Source of the DNA: Paracoccus onchidii
GTDB lineage: Bacteria > Pseudomonadota > Alphaproteobacteria > Rhodobacterales > Rhodobacteraceae
Direction: 5' to 3'
Assembly: GCF_028294535.1 (NCBI RefSeq)
Contig: NZ_JAQBIE010000001.1
Coordinates: 124,001 to 188,000 of the forward strand
DNA: 64,000 nucleotides
The position numbers and the translations under genes are program-made. Below are positions 1 to 10,128 of the stretch, one piece after another (the stretch's first letter is position 1; the number at the start of each line of letters is the position of its first letter). The notes under the pieces are model-generated. The model worked only from the letters and a program-made list of their open reading frames with translations. It ran no database searches and had not been told where the DNA came from.

Positions 1-212
1 ACCCGGATGACCGCCCGCAATCCATAGCCCAGCTGAGCCGCGCTGAGTCGTGCGCAATATCCCTCGATGACACCGGATTGTTCCAGGGCGGCCCGCCGGC
101 GCGAACATTGCGAAGGCGAAAGATTGACCACCCCGGCCAATGCGGCATTGGTCATCGCGCCATCCTTCTGCAATGCAGCCAGAAGCGCAATATCGTAGCC
201 GTCAAGTTCCAT
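1..212 (-). CDS. Lrp/AsnC family transcriptional regulator (3' part outside window)
   Basis: Only the first ~70 codons are present; the gene runs off the left edge. The start ATG at 212 gives MELDGYDIALLAALQKDG, followed by a helix-turn-helix (about residues 16-45, with NAALAGVVNLSPSQCSRR) and the linker GVIEGYCARLS, which is the standard N-terminus of an Lrp/AsnC protein. The missing part should carry the RAM ligand-binding domain. It diverges from hpd across a 134-bp gap, so it probably controls hpd and itself; an aromatic amino acid or its breakdown product is a plausible effector, but that is inference from the neighbour only. Confidence 0.85.
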   Translation of the reverse strand, partial: MELDGYDIALLAALQKDGAMTNAALAGVVNLSPSQCSRRRAALEQSGVIEGYCARLSAAQLGYGLRAVIR

Positions 213-346
213 ATCGTGCGCATCCTTATGCCTTTATGCGTCTTTCGTGCAATAATGAGGGATGCCCGGGCCGCTTCGCAAGGTTCATGCGCGGTCTATA
301 TGGAATAATGGTGCCAACATGCTGACATATCGAACAGGAGCATCCC

Positions 347-1459
347 ATGGGTCCCTTTCCTCATAACGCCCCCAAGGCGACGATCAGTGCCGCGAACCCG
401 GCCGGCACCGATGGATTCGAGTTTGTGGAATTTGCGCATCCCCAGCCTGAAATTCTGGCGCAGATCTTTGAGCAGATGGGTTTCACGCCGGTTGCAAGAC
501 ATCGCACCAAGAATATCACGCTCTATCGGCAGGGTGATATCAACTATCTGCTGAATGCCGAGGCAGATAGCCATGCGGCGGAATTCGTCCGTGACCACGG
601 CCCATGTGCACCTTCGATGGCGTGGCGGGTCGTCGATGCCAAGGCCGCATTGCAGCGTGCGCTGGATCTGGGCGCGACCGAGTACACGGGCGACGGAAAA
701 TCGCTGGATGTGCCGGCCGTTTACGGAATCGGTGGCTCACTTCTGTATTTCGTGGATGTCTATGGCGATGCTGGCAGCGTCTATGAAGCGAATTTCGATT
801 GGCTGGACGAGGTGAACCCCACCCCGGAAGGGTTTGGTTTCTACTATCTGGATCACCTGACCCATAACGTCATCCGCGGCAACATGGACACGTGGTACAA
901 GTTCTATCACGACACGTTCAATTTCCGCGAAATCAAGTTCTTTGATATCAAGGGAAAGCAAACCGGGCTTGTCAGCCGTGCGCTGACATCGCCGGACGGC
1001 AAGATCCGCATCCCGATCAACGAATCCACCGACGATCACAGCCAGATCGAGGAGTATCTGCGTGAATACAAGGGCGAGGGGATCCAGCACATCGCCATCG
1101 CATCCGAAGACATCTATGCCGGAACCGAACAGATCGCCGATGCCGGCATGGAATTCATGCCCGGACCGCCGGATACCTATTACGAAATGTCGCACAAGCG
1201 CGTGAAAGGTCATCAAGAGCCGATCGATCGCATGAAAGAGCGCGGCATTCTGATCGATGGTGAAGGCGTCGTCGGGGGGGGCGAAACGCGTATTCTGTTG
1301 CAGATCTTTTCCAAGACGGTCATCGGCCCGATCTTTTTCGAGTTCATCCAGCGCAAGGGCGATGACGGCTTTGGGGAAGGAAATTTCCGCGCGCTGTTCG
1401 AATCCATCGAAGAGGATCAGATCCGGCGTGGCGTTCTGGACGCGGCGTCGAGCGATTGA
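347..1459 (+). CDS. hpd: 4-hydroxyphenylpyruvate dioxygenase
   Basis: Cytosolic Fe(II) enzyme that converts 4-hydroxyphenylpyruvate to homogentisate in tyrosine catabolism. 370 aa, normal length for bacterial HPPD. The three iron ligands of the family can be placed: His170 in LDHLTHNV, His248 in GEGIQHIA, and Glu332 in FFEFIQ. The C-terminal signature RKGDDGFGEGNF is intact. The start at 347 follows a good ribosome site (CAGGAG). It diverges from an Lrp-type regulator and is followed after 40 bp by a small Rieske protein. No homogentisate dioxygenase or maleylacetoacetate isomerase gene lies in the window, so the rest of the pathway is encoded elsewhere. Confidence 0.97.
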   Translation: MGPFPHNAPKATISAANPAGTDGFEFVEFAHPQPEILAQIFEQMGFTPVARHRTKNITLYRQGDINYLLNAEADSHAAEFVRDHGPCAPSMAWRVVDAKAALQRALDLGATEYTGDGKSLDVPAVYGIGGSLLYFVDVYGDAGSVYEANFDWLDEVNPTPEGFGFYYLDHLTHNVIRGNMDTWYKFYHDTFNFREIKFFDIKGKQTGLVSRALTSPDGKIRIPINESTDDHSQIEEYLREYKGEGIQHIAIASEDIYAGTEQIADAGMEFMPGPPDTYYEMSHKRVKGHQEPIDRMKERGILIDGEGVVGGGETRILLQIFSKTVIGPIFFEFIQRKGDDGFGEGNFRALFESIEEDQIRRGVLDAASSD

Positions 1460-1499
1460 CACCAATGGCAGCTTTCATCTGCTGTGAGGGCCTGTCGCG

Positions 1500-1865
1500 A
1501 TGAGCTGGACCGATTATGCAGCCGCCCCCGCGCCAGGCACCAGGATCTGCGATGCAGCCGGTATCACCACGCCGATTGCGATGGAGGTGACCACCGGGAA
1601 GGGGAAATTCCCGCTATTGGTGATGCGTGTCGGGCTGGGATTCCGGGCCTATGTGAATGCTTGCCCGCACCAGTTTCTGCCGCTGAACTATCGGGCCGAA
1701 CGTATCATGTCGGCGGACGGAACCAAGTTGCTCTGCACGGCGCATGGCGCGCGTTTCGACATGGCGACAGGGGCGGTGGTCGACGGCGCGGATTGCGGGT
1801 TGGAGCCCGTGCCGCTTGAACTGATTGATGGTTTCCTGCATATCGCGCCGCCGCCAGCCGGGTGA
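1500..1865 (+). CDS. Small Rieske [2Fe-2S] protein
   Basis: 121-aa stand-alone Rieske-fold protein. The cluster ligands are visible as Cys55-Pro-His57 (NACPHQF) and Cys79-x2-His82 (LLCTAHGARFD), spaced as in ferredoxin-like Rieske domains. There is no signal peptide and no membrane segment, so it should be a soluble electron carrier or a small subunit. It sits 40 bp behind hpd on the same strand, probably co-transcribed. HPPD does not need a ferredoxin, so the partner is unclear; a link to another aromatic oxygenase is possible but not shown. A 12-bp stem terminator lies just downstream. Confidence 0.85.
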   Translation: MSWTDYAAAPAPGTRICDAAGITTPIAMEVTTGKGKFPLLVMRVGLGFRAYVNACPHQFLPLNYRAERIMSADGTKLLCTAHGARFDMATGAVVDGADCGLEPVPLELIDGFLHIAPPPAG

Positions 1866-1901
1866 TCCCCTCCCTGAGATGGGGCTGTTGTCGGGCACGA
1901 A

Positions 1902-1928
1902 AAAGGCCGGGGATATTCCCCGGCCTTT
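1902..1928. terminator. Bidirectional terminator hairpin
   Basis: Perfect 12-bp inverted repeat AAAGGCCGGGGA / TCCCCGGCCTTT with a TAT loop. The A-run and T-run flank the stem, so it can serve both converging genes (Rieske protein and PotD-like protein). Confidence 0.85.
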
Positions 1929-1949
1929 CCAGAAATGTTGGCTGGTCGA

Positions 1950-2990
1950 TTAGAATCCGGCCTTGATTTTCTCGAATTCGGCCAATTGCCTTTCGCGCTG
2001 CTCGGCGGAATTCGGGACCTGTGACAGGATGGGGGCATCGGTTTCCGACAGCCCGTCCTTGACGGCCTGTTCGTCGACGATCGTTGCCATCGCTTCGGTC
2101 GAGGTGTGGCCGTAGCCAATAGCATCCAGCAAGGCTTTGCCCGCCGAAGGTTCAAGCCAGGCGTTGATGAAATCATAGGTCTTGTCTTCGCTGCCCGGAC
2201 CGTCTTTCAGTTTGATAAAGCCGCAGAAGAAGGTCGATGAACCTTCCTTGGGTGCGCGTTCAAAGCCGACGGGGTAATTGTCTTCCTGCAGATAGACAAC
2301 GCCGTCGTTCCAGGACCAGGCGATGTCGACCGCGCCCGATGCCATCAGCTGTGCCTGTTCCGCCGGGTCGGCCCAATATGCCGCAACATTCTGATGGGCC
2401 TGGCGCAGCCAGTCGGCCGCTGCCTGAAACTGATCGTCTGAAACATCGGTCCAATCGGTGGTTCCGGTCGCCAGATAGGCCAATGCCCAGACATCATCGG
2501 ACCCGTCCGGCAGCGAGGTGCGGCCCTGATATTTCGGATCCACAAAGACCTGCAGCGTCGAGACGTCTTCCTGGGGCACCGTTTCGGTGTTGTAGGCGAT
2601 TGCCGTCGCGCCCCAGTCTGTCGGGATATACCAGACGCCTTCTTCATCCTTGAACACTTCGGATTCGAGGAACTTGGGATCGATGGTGTCAAAGGCGGGA
2701 ATGCGCGACACATCCCAAGGCTCGATCAGTCCGGCATCGCGATACTTGCCGACCATCTGGCTGCAAGGATGCGCCACATCGGCCTTGAAGCCAGATGCCA
2801 CTTTCTGAAAGGCCTCATCGTCATCGCCATAAAAGGCGAAGGTCGGGCTGTCGCCATGTTTGTCGATATAGCCTTGAAAAATCTCGGGTTCCTCGAAACC
2901 GGCCCAGTCAAAGACCGTGAATTCGGGATCGGCGGCCAAGGCGGGAAACGCCAGCCCGGCGGCAAGGATTGTTGTCGTCGTGAAACGCAT
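1950..2990 (-). CDS. PotD-like extracellular solute-binding protein (orphan)
   Basis: 346-aa periplasmic binding protein of the spermidine/putrescine type. The start at 2990 is preferred over an upstream ATG at 3062 because it begins the signal peptide directly (MRFTTTTILAAGLAFPALA, cleavage before ADPEF) and has the ribosome site AGGAAGG. Typical features of the family include the FDWAGFEEPEIF start of the mature domain, the DVAHPC segment and the WYIPTDWG motif. No ABC ATPase or permease is encoded nearby, so it either serves a transporter encoded elsewhere or has another sensing role. The substrate (polyamine or other cation) is not determined from sequence. Confidence 0.85.
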   Translation of the reverse strand: MRFTTTTILAAGLAFPALAADPEFTVFDWAGFEEPEIFQGYIDKHGDSPTFAFYGDDDEAFQKVASGFKADVAHPCSQMVGKYRDAGLIEPWDVSRIPAFDTIDPKFLESEVFKDEEGVWYIPTDWGATAIAYNTETVPQEDVSTLQVFVDPKYQGRTSLPDGSDDVWALAYLATGTTDWTDVSDDQFQAAADWLRQAHQNVAAYWADPAEQAQLMASGAVDIAWSWNDGVVYLQEDNYPVGFERAPKEGSSTFFCGFIKLKDGPGSEDKTYDFINAWLEPSAGKALLDAIGYGHTSTEAMATIVDEQAVKDGLSETDAPILSQVPNSAEQRERQLAEFEKIKAGF

Positions 2991-3131
2991 GAAAGGGCCT
3001 TCCTGTTGGACCGTTTTCCCAGACGCTAGCCGCAGCCCGAAATCCGTGCAAGTGCCTTGCATGCTTCAGGGGCCGTGGCGTCAAAAAGGACTGCAAACCG
3101 GGGTCTTGCCTGTGCCGAAGGCAGGTCGTGG

Positions 3132-4004
3132 TCAGGCGTCAAGCATCTCGGGACCGCCAGCGATGCTGGGATCGACAATCCCGATCTTGTCGCTGTCCTT
3201 GCCGGCGAAATCCACCGCCTGAAGGATTGTCTGGATCGCGGCAATTCTTGCCCGTCTCTTGTCATCTGACCGGATCACGTGCCATGGCGCGATTGGCGAA
3301 TGCGACAGGTTCAGCGTATCGCGGATTGCTTCGCTGTAGATATCCCATTTCGCCAGGCCCTCGACATCCACGCTGGACAGTTTCCATTGCTTCAACGGGT
3401 CCTGTTCTCGCGCAAGAAACCGGGTCAGTTGCTCGGCCCGTCCCACGTTCAGCCACAGTTTCACCAGGGTGATATTGTCATCAACCAATGTCTGTTCGAA
3501 ATTCGGCAACTGTCGGAAGAACGCATTGCGCTGTTGTTCGGTCGAAAAACCGAAAACACGTTCGACGACGCCGCGATTATACCAGCTGCGATCAAACAGC
3601 GCGATCTCGCCCGCCGCGGGCAGCCAGTCGACATAGCGTTGGAAATACCATTGCGATGCCTCACGCTCGTTTGGTTTGGGCAGCGCGACGATATAGCAGG
3701 AACGCGGGTTCAGGTTTTCGCGCACCCGTTCGATCGTGCCGCCCTTGCCTGCCGCATCACGGCCTTCGAACAGAACGACGATTCGCTTGCCGGTTTCGCG
3801 GCTCCCGTGTTTCATGCGAACCAGTTGAAGTTGCAGGTCCTGCATGCGGTCCTGGTATTCGTCCTTGTCCATTTCCTGACGATAGGGATAGCCGGGATCC
3901 AGAATGTCCTTTTTCCCTGCCTCGCGGATGGTTTTGCGGATTTCCTTTGGGGCGCCGTTTTCCAGATAGTCGCTGATTTGGCCCACCAATGGCATCTCGG
4001 TCAT
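3132..4004 (-). CDS. ppk2: Polyphosphate kinase 2 family protein
   Basis: 290-aa cytosolic PPK2 enzyme that moves phosphate between polyphosphate and nucleotides. The Walker A motif is GRDAAGKGG (residues 81-89), the Walker B/lid region is [14 protein letters not shown] (about 136-149), and the [17 protein letters not shown] block (residues 108-124) is diagnostic. Length matches single-domain PPK2. Whether it makes GTP/ATP from GDP/ADP or phosphorylates AMP cannot be settled by eye. It is the last gene of a three-gene minus-strand operon, starting 4 bp after the metA stop, which suggests translational coupling. Confidence 0.93.
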   Translation of the reverse strand: MTEMPLVGQISDYLENGAPKEIRKTIREAGKKDILDPGYPYRQEMDKDEYQDRMQDLQLQLVRMKHGSRETGKRIVVLFEGRDAAGKGGTIERVRENLNPRSCYIVALPKPNEREASQWYFQRYVDWLPAAGEIALFDRSWYNRGVVERVFGFSTEQQRNAFFRQLPNFEQTLVDDNITLVKLWLNVGRAEQLTRFLAREQDPLKQWKLSSVDVEGLAKWDIYSEAIRDTLNLSHSPIAPWHVIRSDDKRRARIAAIQTILQAVDFAGKDSDKIGIVDPSIAGGPEMLDA

Positions 4005-4008
4005 GTCC

Positions 4009-4935
4009 CTATCCCTCTCCGATGCGCGACATGTCGTAGTATGTCGTCTGGTATATTTCGTTGATCCAGTTACCGTAGAGCAGATGGGCGTGGCTGCGCC
4101 AGCGGTTCATTGGCCGTCGGCTTGGATCGTCATCGGGGTAATAGTTCCGGGGAATGTTGATCGCCTTGCCGGTCGCGACGTCGCGGTCATATTCCTCTTT
4201 CAGGGTCTCGTTGTCATATTCCAGGTGGTTGAAAATATACAAGGACCGCCGTTCCCTGTCTTCAAGCAGGCAGGGGCCAACCTCGTCACTGGCCAGCAGG
4301 GTTGTCAAACCGTCGCAGCGGTCGACATCGCTTTGACGAATTTCGGTCCAGCGGCTGACTGGCACAAGCACATCGTCCGAGAAGCCGCGAAGATAGGGCG
4401 AGGCCAGATCAAGATTGCGGTGGCGAAAACATCCGAAAGCCTTGCGTTCCAACATGTGCTTTTCAAGGCCGTGGAAATGCCAGGCCATCGCCATGCCCCC
4501 CCAGCAGACGCCGAATGTCGAATGCACATGGGTCCGTGTCCAGGCAAAGACCCGCGTCAATTCCTGCCAATAGGTGACCTGATCGAAAGGCAGATGTTCG
4601 ATGGGCGCGCCTGTGATGATCAACCCGTCGAATTTCTCGCCGGTTGCCTCGACCTCGCGAAACGGTCGGTAAAAGCTGGCCATGTGATCGGCGGCGGTAT
4701 TGCGGCTTTCATGGTCCGACATGCGGATCAGCTGGAAATCGATTTGAAGCGGTGTCGCCCCGATCAGACGCGCGAACTGGTTCTCGGTCTGGATCTTCTT
4801 GGGCATCAGGTTCAACAGGCCAATCCGCAGCGGTCGGATGTCCTGGGTCTCGGCCCGGCCTGGCGACATCACCATGACGCCTTCGTTCGACAGAATACGA
4901 TAGGCGGGCAGGTTTTCGTTCAGGGTAATGGGCAT
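4009..4935 (-). CDS. metA: Homoserine O-acyltransferase (probably acetyltransferase)
   Basis: 308-aa MetA-family enzyme that acylates homoserine in methionine synthesis. Catalytic Cys144 is in FGVCWGGMA, and the [11 protein letters not shown] block near residue 43 is conserved. The residue aligned with the specificity position (Gly111 in E. coli MetA, Glu in acetyl-CoA-using enzymes such as that of Bacillus cereus) is Glu113 in GAPIEH, which predicts acetyl-CoA as donor, so the product would be O-acetylhomoserine. Middle gene of the ATPase-metA-ppk2 operon, with only 4-bp gaps on both sides. Confidence 0.93.
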   Translation of the reverse strand: MPITLNENLPAYRILSNEGVMVMSPGRAETQDIRPLRIGLLNLMPKKIQTENQFARLIGATPLQIDFQLIRMSDHESRNTAADHMASFYRPFREVEATGEKFDGLIITGAPIEHLPFDQVTYWQELTRVFAWTRTHVHSTFGVCWGGMAMAWHFHGLEKHMLERKAFGCFRHRNLDLASPYLRGFSDDVLVPVSRWTEIRQSDVDRCDGLTTLLASDEVGPCLLEDRERRSLYIFNHLEYDNETLKEEYDRDVATGKAINIPRNYYPDDDPSRRPMNRWRSHAHLLYGNWINEIYQTTYYDMSRIGEG

Positions 4936-4939
4936 AGGA

Positions 4940-5803
4940 TCAATCCTTGCGGTCGATTGCGCGTGCGATCAGGTTGTTGAAATCTTGGGGGCTGCGGATC
5001 TGCGCAACCTCTTGGGCGGTGACGGTGACACCGCGCCTTGCCATGGCTTCGTATCGGGGTTGGCGATGCGCCAATGCGCGCGCATAGGTCCAGCGGATGA
5101 AATCGTCGGGGTTGACCTCGTGTTCGTGCAAGCCCTTTTCGACGCGATAGGAAATCCAGGCATTTTCAAGGAATTCCGGCTGATAATACATTGGCTTGGG
5201 GGCGCGATCGAAACGGCGCACAAGTTCGGCGGTATGGGCGTCGCTGCCCTTGATCCAAACCATCAGCAGGTCTTGTTCCAGGGCGTTCAGGACCGGATCA
5301 TCGGGGTTTTCCGGATCGACGACCTCGCAGATCGATCCGCCTGAATCGCAAACGAAATGCGGGATGTTGTAGATGTCGATCGCGCGATCCAGGAAATGGC
5401 CTGTGTCCAGCAAGGCTGAAATTTCCGCACGCCGGTGCTGATTTTGGCGCAGGCAGTATTCGCCAAAGTCAAGTCCGCCGCGACTGGCGCTGCCGGGTTT
5501 GCCAAGATAGGTCGACAAGGGTGCCAGATTTTCGAATGTGATGTTGCTGGCGATATAGACGCTGTCAGACATAAGCAATTCGCGCAGGAACGGCACCTTC
5601 ATCGCCTCGCGCTTGAAATTGTCGGCGATGAATTCGCCCATGTATCGGGTGCCGATCCGGTAATCGATGGAATAGTGGAACCAATCGCCGGCGTCGCGAA
5701 GCATATTTGACAGATAGGTCTTGCCAAGGCCGGACATGCCAAACAGCACGACCCTTTTATTTGCCGAACCCAGCCATTCGCGGCCACTGCCATAGATCAT
5801 CAC
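4940..5803 (-). CDS. P-loop ATPase of unknown function
   Basis: 287-aa protein with a clear Walker A motif GMSGLGKT at residues 22-29 directly after a beta-strand (RVVLF). After that I see no second domain I can name; the sequence is acidic and soluble with no membrane segment. The nucleotide-kinase-like start and the dwelling on [10 protein letters not shown] and HFVCDSGGS suggest a kinase or small ATPase fold, but this is a guess. It begins the operon with metA and ppk2 (4-bp spacing), so a role connected to sulfur amino acid supply, stress or polyphosphate is possible. I do not recognise a characterised homologue. Confidence 0.8.
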   Translation of the reverse strand: MMIYGSGREWLGSANKRVVLFGMSGLGKTYLSNMLRDAGDWFHYSIDYRIGTRYMGEFIADNFKREAMKVPFLRELLMSDSVYIASNITFENLAPLSTYLGKPGSASRGGLDFGEYCLRQNQHRRAEISALLDTGHFLDRAIDIYNIPHFVCDSGGSICEVVDPENPDDPVLNALEQDLLMVWIKGSDAHTAELVRRFDRAPKPMYYQPEFLENAWISYRVEKGLHEHEVNPDDFIRWTYARALAHRQPRYEAMARRGVTVTAQEVAQIRSPQDFNNLIARAIDRKD

Positions 5804-5893
5804 GCACCCCTTGTTCCTTGCGCATAACTAGTGGCTTGCCGCGTCATAGGGAAGGGCGCGCGCTTTCTGGCAAATGGGCGTTGCGGATACGGG

Positions 5894-5922
5894 AAAGGCG
5901 GCCCACGAAGCAGGCCGCCTTT
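5894..5922 (-). terminator. Terminator of the FadL-type gene
   Basis: 10-bp perfect stem AAAGGCGGCC / GGCCGCCTTT, 22 bp beyond the stop codon of the minus-strand gene at 5945. The flanking A/T tracts support intrinsic termination. Confidence 0.8.
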
Positions 5923-5944
5923 TATCATGTGTCTGAAGTGCGGA

Positions 5945-7078
5945 TCAGAAGCTGTAGCCGACGCGAACGCCAATGCCCCACAGGTCGTTGTCTTCCATGG
6001 AGGCGCGGGCCGTATCTGCGGTTTCAGGCATGGCATCACCCAGTTTCGAATAGTTGATGCCGGTGGTGATCTTCATGTTGTCCATGGTGTAGATCGCCGC
6101 AAGCGTGATGCCCATGCGTCCGTTGGTGGGCGCAAGGGGGGAAACAAGATCATCGCCCTCGGGTTCATAGGTGAAGGCGGCCGAACCCGCCCATGCCTCT
6201 GTGAACTGGCGTCCGACGCCGATGGTGTAGGTGGTCGTGTCTTCCAGTTCGACAAGCCCCTCACCGGTCACGGCCGTGAAATTTTGCGGATCAACGAGGA
6301 ATTCGCTCCAATTGACCCAGCGGACCGAACCGAAGACAAGCGTATCTGCCGCAACACCGGTCTGGAATTCAAGATTGACCGCTTCCGGGGTCGAGACCGT
6401 CGTGGTCGAATCGCCGTCCAGCAGCGGTAGATCCCCGATCGGGGTCGGAATCAGCGGGCCGGTTTCGGTCGTGTCGAAATCATGATCGATTTTCGAGTGG
6501 TAGGTCAGCGAGATCCGGGCAGCATATTCGGGAATTTCATAGGCCGCACCGACGACATAGCCAACGCCCCAGGCGCCATCGAGATCGACGTTATATCCCG
6601 CAACCGCGCCATAGGCCGCACCGTCCAGCGTGACATTGCCATCGGCATATGAACCGCGGATACCACCGTGGAACGACATGTTGTTGTCGAATTTGTAGCG
6701 CAGCAGCGCTGTGTATGTGGTCGAGTCCACGTCCACCGCCGTGCCGCCCAGCAACGGAGAGCCACCGGTCAGAGCGGATTCATAGGTCAGATCGGCGCCG
6801 TAAGGCTGTTCGACGATCAGGACGCCCGACAGGTTCTGGTTGAACTGATGTTTGTAGGCCAGGCCGAAAAAGCCATAACCGTTTGCCACATCGCCGGTCG
6901 ATACGCCCAGTGTGTCGGTGCCCTCGACTGTCGGGTCCGCAGCGCCAAAGCTGAGCTCGGCGTAGTTTCCTTCTTCGAACAGGGCCGACAGCGACTGCGG
7001 TGCGCGTTCGATTCCACCGGCAAATACGGGCGCGGTGCTGACCAGCAGGGCCGCGATGCCGGAGTATGCGATCTTCAT
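5945..7078 (-). CDS. OmpP1/FadL/TodX family outer-membrane channel
   Basis: 377-aa outer-membrane beta-barrel for uptake of hydrophobic compounds such as long-chain fatty acids. Signal peptide MKIAYSGIAALLVSTAPVFA, mature start GGIERAPQSLSALFEEGNYAEL, which is the short N-terminal hatch of FadL-like proteins. Alternating hydrophobic strands follow (for example MSFHGGIRGSYADG) and the chain ends in Phe (GVRVGYSF), the usual barrel-assembly signal. The ribosome site is GGGAGG. It stands alone, with its own terminator and a long upstream region shared with guaB. The true substrate is unknown. Confidence 0.88.
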   Translation of the reverse strand: MKIAYSGIAALLVSTAPVFAGGIERAPQSLSALFEEGNYAELSFGAADPTVEGTDTLGVSTGDVANGYGFFGLAYKHQFNQNLSGVLIVEQPYGADLTYESALTGGSPLLGGTAVDVDSTTYTALLRYKFDNNMSFHGGIRGSYADGNVTLDGAAYGAVAGYNVDLDGAWGVGYVVGAAYEIPEYAARISLTYHSKIDHDFDTTETGPLIPTPIGDLPLLDGDSTTTVSTPEAVNLEFQTGVAADTLVFGSVRWVNWSEFLVDPQNFTAVTGEGLVELEDTTTYTIGVGRQFTEAWAGSAAFTYEPEGDDLVSPLAPTNGRMGITLAAIYTMDNMKITTGINYSKLGDAMPETADTARASMEDNDLWGIGVRVGYSF

Positions 7079-8800
<1,722 letters not shown>

Positions 8801-8895
8801 GAAATCAGATGGCCCGCATATGATGTGGGCCATTGCTTGGCGGAAATCGAAGGTGGACGCATGATGTCTTGGCTGGGGCTATCCGGGGTTTCGCG

Positions 8896-10044
8896 ATGAA
8901 TCCTGCGGCCCGGATCGCGGCGGCGATCGACATTCTGGATCGGATCCTGGCTGGCGAGCCTGCCGAACCCTCGTTGTTGCGTTGGTCCCGTGCCAGTCGC
9001 TTTGCCGGATCTGGCGATCGCGCGGCGGTGCGCGATCTGGTTTTCGACGCCTTGCGGCGACGCAATACGCTTGCTGCATTGGGGGGCGATCTCAGCGGTC
9101 GCGGCCTGATGATTGGTAGGTTGCGCGACCTCGGCACCGACCCCGAGACCGTGTTCACCGGATCGGGCCATGCGCCGTCCCCCTTGGGTGAACATGAACG
9201 CCGGATGCCCGAGGCGAGTCCAGCCATTGATCTGCCGGAATGGGTTGTGCCGCGCTGGCGCAACTCTCTTGGTGCACAGGCAGATGACATCGCGATCCTG
9301 ATGGGGCAACGGGCACCGGTTTGGTTGCGCGTGAATCCGGTTCGGGCAACGGTCCGGCGCGCGATGGAGGTGCTGGCGGCAGGGGGGATCGAAACCGTCG
9401 AGGACGACCGGCTGCCCGGCGCGCTGCGTGTCATTGCGGGTGAGCGGAAGGTCGCGCGGAATGCGGCCTATCTCGGCGGTATGGTCGAGCTGCAGGATCT
9501 GTCGCCACAGCTTGCCTGCGCGGCCTTGCCATTGCGGCCGGGGGACCGGGTGCTGGACTATTGCGCCGGCGGCGGGGGCAAGTCGCTGGCGCTGATCGGC
9601 CGGCAACCGGATTTGCGCGTCGAGGCCCATGATGCCGATCCTGCGCGGATGCAGGATTTGCCGGCAAGGGCGTCTCGGGCGGGGGTATCGGTTTTGCGGG
9701 TCGATGCGCCCTCGCAGCGATACCAGCTGGTGGTCGCCGATGTGCCCTGTTCGGGGTCGGGAACCTGGCGGCGCAGCCCGGACGCGAAGTGGCGGCTGGA
9801 TGAAGCCGCGCTGGACAATCTGGTTGCGACCCAGGCGGAAATTCTGGACCGTGTTTCGGATCTGGTCGCGCCGGGGGGGTGTCTGGCCTATATGACCTGT
9901 TCACTGCTGGCCGAGGAAAACGGCGCTCAGATCGATGCGTTTCTGGAACGGGATGATGGCTATACGCGGATGTCGCAATGTCTCTGGACGCCGATTGACG
10001 CAAGTGACGGTTTTTTCCTCTCGGTGCTGCGGCGTCATGACTAA
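8896..10044 (+). CDS. rsmB: RsmB/NOL1-NOP2-Sun family RNA (cytosine-5) methyltransferase
   Basis: 382-aa SAM-dependent m5C methyltransferase, most likely acting on 16S rRNA. The ATG at 8896 is chosen; a TTG 63 bp upstream is in frame but gives an atypical leader. The N-terminal NusB-like region (about 5-65) is followed by the SAM motif DYCAGGGGKS (221-230), the motif IV cysteine in VPCSGSGTWRRSP (Cys285) and the catalytic TCS cysteine in YMTCSLL (Cys335). RsmB is the best fit because of the NusB-like start, although RsmF-like enzymes share the catalytic core. Confidence 0.85.
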   Translation: MNPAARIAAAIDILDRILAGEPAEPSLLRWSRASRFAGSGDRAAVRDLVFDALRRRNTLAALGGDLSGRGLMIGRLRDLGTDPETVFTGSGHAPSPLGEHERRMPEASPAIDLPEWVVPRWRNSLGAQADDIAILMGQRAPVWLRVNPVRATVRRAMEVLAAGGIETVEDDRLPGALRVIAGERKVARNAAYLGGMVELQDLSPQLACAALPLRPGDRVLDYCAGGGGKSLALIGRQPDLRVEAHDADPARMQDLPARASRAGVSVLRVDAPSQRYQLVVADVPCSGSGTWRRSPDAKWRLDEAALDNLVATQAEILDRVSDLVAPGGCLAYMTCSLLAEENGAQIDAFLERDDGYTRMSQCLWTPIDASDGFFLSVLRRHD

Positions 10045-10063
10045 GCATTGCGGCAGCCATGGA

Positions 10064-10078
10064 TTAACGTGATGTTAA
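10064..10078. promoter_or_regulatory. CtrA-type binding site upstream of cckA
   Basis: TTAA CGTGATG TTAA, an exact match to the alphaproteobacterial CtrA consensus TTAA-N7-TTAA, 50 bp before the cckA start codon and inside the 84-bp gap after rsmB. Confidence 0.65.
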
Positions 10079-10128
10079 GCTCTGCGCAGCACGTTGGGCG
10101 ATAGCTTGGGCGCAGGGGGACGATTCGC

